From Gammaproteobacteria bacterium UBA7449 (GTDB taxonomy: Bacteria > Pseudomonadota > Gammaproteobacteria > Pseudomonadales > Pseudohongiellaceae): a stretch of 19,844 nucleotides of DNA. Numbering within the stretch: the stretch's first letter is position 1; the number at the start of each line of letters is the position of its first letter. The notes beneath the pieces were generated by a model. That model did no database searches, was not told the origin of the DNA, and saw only the letters and a list, made by a program, of their open reading frames with translations. The position numbers and the translations under genes were made by a program. This document shows positions 15,190-19,844 of the stretch, piece by piece. The stretch covers positions 1 through 19,844 of the forward strand of contig DLPV01000025.1 in assembly GCA_002477465.1 (NCBI GenBank), written 5' to 3'.

Positions 15190-15729
15190 ATGTCACAACA
15201 CGAATATATCTTTATTGCGGTTTCAATCATCCTGGGTCTGGCTCTCACACGTTTGCTACACACCATGGGCATGATCGTGCGCAGTCACGAGCAGGTCGTG
15301 TTTCATTGGGCACCCATTACTTGGGCGCTGAGTGTGTTGGTCTTTATCTTGCAATTATGGTGGATTGGCTGGGGTCTACGCAGCATTGATGAGTGGCAGT
15401 TTCTTGATTTTATGGTGCTGGTGTTTGGATCGATATTTCTCTATGGTGCCGCAGAACTTGCCCTGTCACCTCCAGAAAGTGAATCCCTCCATCTGCTGGA
15501 CGAAAGCCGCCGCCTTGGCCGTTTGTCGGCGCTTTCGATGTTGATGTATTTCCTGGTTGGGCCCTACGTGAATATCTTCATGTACGGCTATGGGGTGTTG
15601 CCTTCCATCACTGTTCCCTCTGTCGGCATTGGCCTGATGGTATCTACGATATTGGTACCAGAAAAATTTCCCATGTGGGCGATACTCTTTGCCGCCTATT
15701 CAGTGTTCATTCTGGCGTTGACTATCTGA
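15190..15729 (+). CDS. Five- to six-helix membrane protein of unknown function
   Basis: A 179-residue, strongly hydrophobic protein with helices near residues 6-28, 42-62, 70-92, 112-134, 138-156 and 162-179. A charged loop between the third and fourth (PPESESLHLLDESRR) probably faces the cytoplasm. It has no cysteine and no motif I recognise. A weak AGAGAG site precedes the ATG. The codon pattern and even helix spacing make it a real gene. It lies between the DUF4345-like gene and the VOC lipoprotein remnant on the same strand. Confidence 0.75.
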   Translation: MSQHEYIFIAVSIILGLALTRLLHTMGMIVRSHEQVVFHWAPITWALSVLVFILQLWWIGWGLRSIDEWQFLDFMVLVFGSIFLYGAAELALSPPESESLHLLDESRRLGRLSALSMLMYFLVGPYVNIFMYGYGVLPSITVPSVGIGLMVSTILVPEKFPMWAILFAAYSVFILALTI

Positions 15730-15796
15730 GGCATTCGGCTTTGGAAATAAAGAATCATCAGTACAGAAAATTAGAAGCTATTATGGAGGGATTAAC

Positions 15797-16438
15797 ATGG
15801 AGCGCTTGCTATTGTTAGGGTTTGTATTGCTCGCGTTGTTGGGGTGTGAGCCAGCGCAGCCGCCGGCTTCCGATGGCAGCGGGGCGCCGGCAACAACAAA
15901 CCCCTATGCAGAATTTAGCACTAGCGCCAGTGATGTCTTTTTCTAATATGCAGACTTTAAAGCTGCCGCAGCGTTCTATAGCCAGATCTTGGGAATGGGG
16001 ATAGTGGCTGACTACGGCTTCGCTAAGATAGTTCAGGTGGCGCTAAAGTCTTTCATTACCCTGGTGGATGCTGAGCAGGGAATGCACGGGGCTGACGAGC
16101 CAAAGACTGCGGCGATTGCGCTGGTAACCGATCAGCTCGATGAATGGTGGGATTACCTGCAAACACAGAATGTGAATATGCGTTCCACTGCATATGACCC
16201 GCTGCCTGGCCGTGCCCACCATGGCTTCGTCGCGATCGATACCGAGGGTTATTTTCTTGAATTCGAGCGCTTTAATCCGCGTCCAGAAAAGGAGCAGCTT
16301 ATGCCGGTACTGGAACAGGCGGAAATTTTTTGCCTGGTAACTGCCGGTTCGAAAGAGAATTCGAAAAAGAAACATCCCGAGGCCAACCTAGTAGAACTGC
16401 AGCGTATACTTGTTATACGTGGTCTACTTTCTTCTTAG
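15797..16438 (+). pseudogene. VOC (glyoxalase-fold) lipoprotein interrupted by an in-frame TAA
   Basis: ATG 15797, 7 bases after GGAGG, opens a lipoprotein signal (MERLLLLGFVLLALLGC, lipobox LLGC, Cys17). After 49 codons, SDVFF meets TAA at 15944-15946. The same frame then continues without interruption for 163 codons as a VOC domain: YADFKAAAAFYSQILGMGIV, SFITLVDAEQGMHGADEP, ALVTDQLDEWWDYL, then the metal-site-like EGYFLEFERFNP. The stop falls exactly where VOC proteins have a variable or aromatic residue before ADF, so one base change (for instance TAT or TAC to TAA) explains it. The C-terminus after LMPVLEQAE looks unlike the family and may also be altered. A shorter product from ATG 15989 would lack the first strand and half the first helix and should not fold. 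Confidence 0.85.
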
Positions 16439-16465
16439 CAGCAAGAAAACAAGAACAGTAGTCAC

Positions 16466-16490
16466 AAAAAAGCCCGCTTGCGCGGGCTTT
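16466..16490 (-). terminator. Intrinsic terminator of the TonB-dependent receptor gene
   Basis: AAAGCCCGC and GCGGGCTTT form a perfect 9-bp stem with a TTGC loop. On the minus strand the stem runs into six T residues, about 20 bp after the receptor stop. On the plus strand only three T follow, so it may weakly serve the VOC remnant too. Confidence 0.9.
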
Positions 16491-16509
16491 GTCAGAATCT
16501 CACCATAAA

Positions 16510-19500
16510 TTATAGCGAGTACGATAGGCCGAGGAACAAAGTCCTGCCTCTTGGTCCGACGGGCCATGCCGTCTGTGTTGAAAAAGGCTCCTCATCCCAC
16601 AGGTTGTTTATGCCTGCGAAAAAGTTAACCCCATCCTTCCACTGATAGCTCGCGTTGAGATCGGATATAAGCACGTTTCCAAAGAACCCGGCGGAACCAT
16701 ATAACGGCGATTGCCCAGCAATGCCGCGAACCTCTTCGATTTCATCCACTCCCTGCTTTCCCTGATAAATGGTTTGAAGCCCAACTCTCACTGGACCTCT
16801 GTCCCAGGACAAACCAAGCGAAGCAGTTAGTCGAGGACGCTGTATTTCCATTATCTCAGGGTCGACGTCTGTCATGTCTAGTGGATTAAAAAACCTATCG
16901 AGTCTCTCCTGTCTTGATCCAACCAGCCTGACTCCAAAATTGTTTTCCCCGACGGTGAAATCATAGTTAGCGGAGAAATCAATACCGCGTGCCTCGAGTT
17001 TCGCAAAGTTGATCTGTCCCGTCTCAAGGAAATTGAGACCGCCATCTCCCCGCCTAGTGAAGGCATTACAGAATCCCAAACTAGGATACGAAGCAGAGTC
17101 AAAACAACCTTCAAGGATGTCTGATGATCCCACTGCAGAGATCGCGTCTTGAATCACTACATCCCAATAGTCGACAGTCAGGGTCAGTCCCTCGACCACC
17201 TCTGGCCTGTAGACCGCTCCCACAGTGACGGTATTTGCAGTCTCAACATCAAGAGCAGGGTTTCCGCCCGACACACCAGCAAAACGCGCCGTAAGTGGGT
17301 TTGTCCAAGCGTAGTTGCCATTAGAGTCGAAAATATCTGCCTGGGCCAGGCCAGTTGCCTGGAGTGCGGCAATGCAATTAGCCTCCCGATTAGCGGTTCC
17401 ATTAGCGACATTATTTGGGTCACAGGGATCAGCGTTCGCGGCAACTGTTATGGGTAACTTGGGATCAAAAAGCTCAGAAATGTTAGGTGCTCGGACCGCT
17501 TCCGAAATAGTCCCCCTAAAGCTCAGCTCGTTGTTCGGTGCCCATGTCGTGCCAAATTTCCAAGTGGTCGCTTCACCTAGGGTTGAATAATTCGCAATTC
17601 GAGCCGCCCCATCGATAGTTAGCTCCTCTGCAAGTGCCCTACCTCGGAGTACAGGAAGCCTGAATTCTACAAACGCATCCGTTACGTCATACTCGCCCTG
17701 AGTGTTGTACTGCTGAGAGTTATCGTAATCAATGAATGTATAAAGCCAATCACTTACCTCGTTTACGCTCTGACCCGCCGTATATGATGTACCAGCCGGC
17801 ATAATGCCTAGGTCGAGCGGATCGAGGATATTGAGGCTAGATTCCTCACGATACTCTATACCCGTCGCGTACCCAATAGGCCCATCTAGAAGACGTGGGG
17901 CAAACTCAAACTCACCTATCAATGTCGCATTAAGTACCGTCTGATCGAGCTCAAGAACTCTTTCGAGAGGCATAGTGATGAAATTTTGTGCTGCCTCGCT
18001 GGCAGAATATGTGCCAAATGGGTTCAGAGGTTGACACTGGCCATCCCCCGGAGAGAAAGAGTAATAACGATCACTGCTGTAGGATCCATTGGCGTAGTTG
18101 TTAGAACCAGCAAAGTAGTCTATCTCGTAGGCTGCTGAGGGGTTTAGGTCTGATCGACAAACTATATTACCGCTGCTGTCTTTGACTGCATCTATGGCTG
18201 CGAAGGTTCGGTCCAGGACGGTAGTCGTTGTATTACTCGTGTTGGTGAATTCGCCATGGTTAACAGAAACCTCAAGCGTATGTTCAGGGGACATCTCCCA
18301 CTCAAACCCTGCGACAAAGCGAGTGGTCTCTCGTGTATATTCAAAGGGGTTGTTATCGCTAAAGTCGTGTGGATCCTGAGTCAATAACAGCCCACCTGTC
18401 TGAGCTACCACTGGGAGGAGTTGGGATGGAATGTACGGGTTGTCTGCTTGAATGAAGAGGGTGTCATAGAAACCATCGCCCTCAGAGAAGGTTGTAGATG
18501 TTGCCTCTACATATTTGCCCTCAAAAAACACATTGAACGTGTCTGTTAGGTCGTAATTGGCGTTGATATTGACAACCGCGCGCTCGGTTTCTGGGTACAG
18601 CGAATCACGGTTTGCAGATATAACACCCCCATCACCACCTTGACCCCATAAGGTTCCCAAGACTGTGCCATCTTGATTCACCCGGACAGAGCCGTCTGGA
18701 TTAGTAATCCAGCATCCAGCGAGATAACCAACTCGTCCGCCTTCAGACTCTTGGCAGTCTGCTATCCCGTTGTTGTTGATATCAACATAAGTCGTGCTTC
18801 TGCCACCAAAAGTGGGCGCTATCGAACCGGCCTGAGAAGTCAACCAAAACGTGGGATTGTCAACGACAGCTCTGGGCGGCGCGTTGGGGTCAGTCGAGGG
18901 ATTAGCCCTCGGCCCAACAGAGGAAATGCCATTGTCTCTAGACCAGTCTCGGTCTCCGTAGAGAATGCCGGTGTCATCTTCAAAACTGAGAGAAACTGCG
19001 ACGTTTCCGCGATCGTCGTCAAAATTCATGCCCCAGGTAGCATCGACTGCTGTTGTTCGCCCTTCCCCGCGTTCAGGTAAACCCTGTTGTATATCAACTT
19101 GGAAACCTTCGAAATCGTCTCGGAGAATGAAGTTCACAACGCCGGTAACCGCGTCGGCACCATAAACCGCTGACGCACCGCCCGTCGTGACTTCAACACT
19201 CCGGACCAGGGCCCGAGGAATCGTGCCAGTGTCTACAGCTTGAGAGCCACGGAATCCCGCGACGTGACGCCTACCATTTACCAGCGTCAGTGTCCGGTCA
19301 CCGCCCAATCCTCTCAAATTGAGGCTGTTTGCACCGGTAGCTGAATTTTCTGCTGTTTGGGAGGAAATCAGAGCGGGAATATCAGCTACAATATCCGCGA
19401 TATTGATTTCTCCAGAATTACGAATGTCTTCTGCATTTAAAGATTGGATTGGAACCGAAGAAATGACATTCGGATCCGCTGGTATTCTGGATCCGGTGAC

Positions 19501-19626
19501 CACAATCTCATCTATATCACCAGACTGGGCGAATACAACCGCAGGCACTGATAATGCCGCAGAGATGGCTGCGGCTACCGCTGTCTTGGGCAAATTGGGC
19601 CGCCTGGAGTAATTAGTAACTTTCAT
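16510..19626 (-). CDS. TonB-dependent outer-membrane receptor
   Basis: A 1038-residue receptor. The signal peptide is about residues 1-33 (ending VVFA|Q), and a TonB box follows directly (DEIVVTGSRIP, residues 39-49). The plug domain is about 58-180, with LNLRGLGGDRTLTLVNGRR, then VEVTTGGASAVYGADAVTGVVNFI. A long 22-strand barrel runs to the end, with typical DLNASYQW and GINNLWDEEP motifs and a final GLSYSL strand. I chose the second ATG (19626) because AAGAGG lies 6 bases before it, whereas the ATG at 19644 has no ribosome site. The plug type is common in large gammaproteobacterial and caulobacterial receptor families for plant polymers, peptides or chelated metals; no adjacent hydrolase or regulator shows which. 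It is transcribed alone, with its own terminator. Confidence 0.93.
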   Translation of the reverse strand: MKVTNYSRRPNLPKTAVAAAISAALSVPAVVFAQSGDIDEIVVTGSRIPADPNVISSVPIQSLNAEDIRNSGEINIADIVADIPALISSQTAENSATGANSLNLRGLGGDRTLTLVNGRRHVAGFRGSQAVDTGTIPRALVRSVEVTTGGASAVYGADAVTGVVNFILRDDFEGFQVDIQQGLPERGEGRTTAVDATWGMNFDDDRGNVAVSLSFEDDTGILYGDRDWSRDNGISSVGPRANPSTDPNAPPRAVVDNPTFWLTSQAGSIAPTFGGRSTTYVDINNNGIADCQESEGGRVGYLAGCWITNPDGSVRVNQDGTVLGTLWGQGGDGGVISANRDSLYPETERAVVNINANYDLTDTFNVFFEGKYVEATSTTFSEGDGFYDTLFIQADNPYIPSQLLPVVAQTGGLLLTQDPHDFSDNNPFEYTRETTRFVAGFEWEMSPEHTLEVSVNHGEFTNTSNTTTTVLDRTFAAIDAVKDSSGNIVCRSDLNPSAAYEIDYFAGSNNYANGSYSSDRYYSFSPGDGQCQPLNPFGTYSASEAAQNFITMPLERVLELDQTVLNATLIGEFEFAPRLLDGPIGYATGIEYREESSLNILDPLDLGIMPAGTSYTAGQSVNEVSDWLYTFIDYDNSQQYNTQGEYDVTDAFVEFRLPVLRGRALAEELTIDGAARIANYSTLGEATTWKFGTTWAPNNELSFRGTISEAVRAPNISELFDPKLPITVAANADPCDPNNVANGTANREANCIAALQATGLAQADIFDSNGNYAWTNPLTARFAGVSGGNPALDVETANTVTVGAVYRPEVVEGLTLTVDYWDVVIQDAISAVGSSDILEGCFDSASYPSLGFCNAFTRRGDGGLNFLETGQINFAKLEARGIDFSANYDFTVGENNFGVRLVGSRQERLDRFFNPLDMTDVDPEIMEIQRPRLTASLGLSWDRGPVRVGLQTIYQGKQGVDEIEEVRGIAGQSPLYGSAGFFGNVLISDLNASYQWKDGVNFFAGINNLWDEEPFSTQTAWPVGPRGRTLFLGLSYSL

Positions 19627-19731
19627 TTGAAACCTCTTGTTCATCGCAATTAAAGTATCATTCGCTCAATTCCTCGCGCTTTCGTACACATCGCAAGGCA
19701 CTGAATAACTCGGCTCGTTTATGGTGCACAT

Positions 19732-19760
19732 GTTACAACGAAATATGACATTTCTGTAAA
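19732..19760 (-). promoter_or_regulatory. Candidate promoter of the TonB-dependent receptor
   Basis: On the minus strand TTTACA and TGTAAC are 17 bp apart, matching the sigma-70 consensus at five and four positions, and lie about 105 bases before the start codon. A short inverted repeat, GAAAT/ATTTC, falls between them. No clear Fur or other operator is recognisable. Pattern only. Confidence 0.4.
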
Positions 19761-19844
19761 AAAAGTACATATATCTTAGCCATCATCGTTCTTAATTGGT
19801 GCGCCTGTACCGAGTTGGTTCGAAAAAGTAGATATTTTTGCCAA

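Noticed and set aside
15944..15946. Programmed recoding of the TAA in the VOC gene
   Set aside because: TAA is not used for selenocysteine, and I see no obvious pseudoknot or conserved readthrough context right after it. A mutation or error is simpler.
15989..16438. Free-standing 149-codon VOC gene from ATG 15989
   Set aside because: The start lies inside the first helix of the fold. The upstream same-frame sequence is clearly the rest of the domain and the lipoprotein signal, so it is part of one interrupted gene.
19741..19756. Fur-box-like palindrome upstream of the TonB receptor
   Set aside because: Only 5-bp arms (GAAAT/ATTTC) are present and the Fur consensus is not matched well enough.

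Overview
The window looks like a chromosomal stretch of a Gram-negative, probably marine or aquatic gammaproteobacterium. This rests on the 1038-residue TonB-dependent receptor, the many Sec and Tat signal peptides, a lipoprotein signal, c-type cytochromes and a NosR-type membrane flavo-iron-sulfur protein. I cannot name the genus. There are no phage, plasmid, CRISPR, tRNA or rRNA features.

Layout. 3-656: 3' end of an unrecognised gene, convergent with an exported amidase-signature enzyme (733-2601, minus). 2602-3106: intergenic, with a 12-bp tandem repeat and a possible 41-aa ORF ending in a terminator hairpin. 3107-3847: exported carboxymuconolactone decarboxylase/AhpD-like protein. 4120-4506: small secreted protein of unknown function. 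4507-4989: long leader region in front of the main operon. 4990-8689: six tightly packed plus-strand genes, namely amine dehydrogenase heavy chain (mauB/aauB type), mauE, mauD, the light chain carrying tryptophan tryptophylquinone (TTQ), and two tandem monoheme c-type cytochromes. 8794-10815 (minus): a NosR/MauN-like FMN-binding polyferredoxin membrane protein, convergent with the operon. 10996-11403: internal fragment of a sodium:solute symporter. 11522-13151 (minus): exported DsrE-like protein and a RimK-like ATP-grasp enzyme. 13675-14595 (minus): fumarylacetoacetate-hydrolase-family protein with a signal peptide. 14740-16438 (plus): DUF4345-like membrane protein, another membrane protein, and a VOC (glyoxalase) lipoprotein gene broken by one in-frame stop. 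16510-19626 (minus): TonB-dependent receptor with its own terminator and candidate promoter.

The centrepiece is the amine dehydrogenase operon. Its products should form a periplasmic TTQ enzyme that oxidatively deaminates a primary amine. MauD (CPVC thioredoxin-like) and MauE (membrane, DCGCGG) would support disulfide formation in the light chain. The two small cytochromes are the obvious electron acceptors or maturation partners. No MauG diheme enzyme, amicyanin or azurin lies in the window. The light chain keeps both TTQ tryptophans, the catalytic aspartate and the active-site threonine, but has Ser at the position of the second active-site aspartate (MADH Asp32 / AADH Asp84). This points to a divergent TTQ dehydrogenase, possibly with a different substrate or maturation route, and is the most interesting feature here.

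A second theme is export. The amidase, CMD, FAH, DsrE and VOC proteins, whose families are usually cytoplasmic, all carry signal peptides or a lipobox. Two genes are visibly decayed: the symporter fragment and the VOC lipoprotein.
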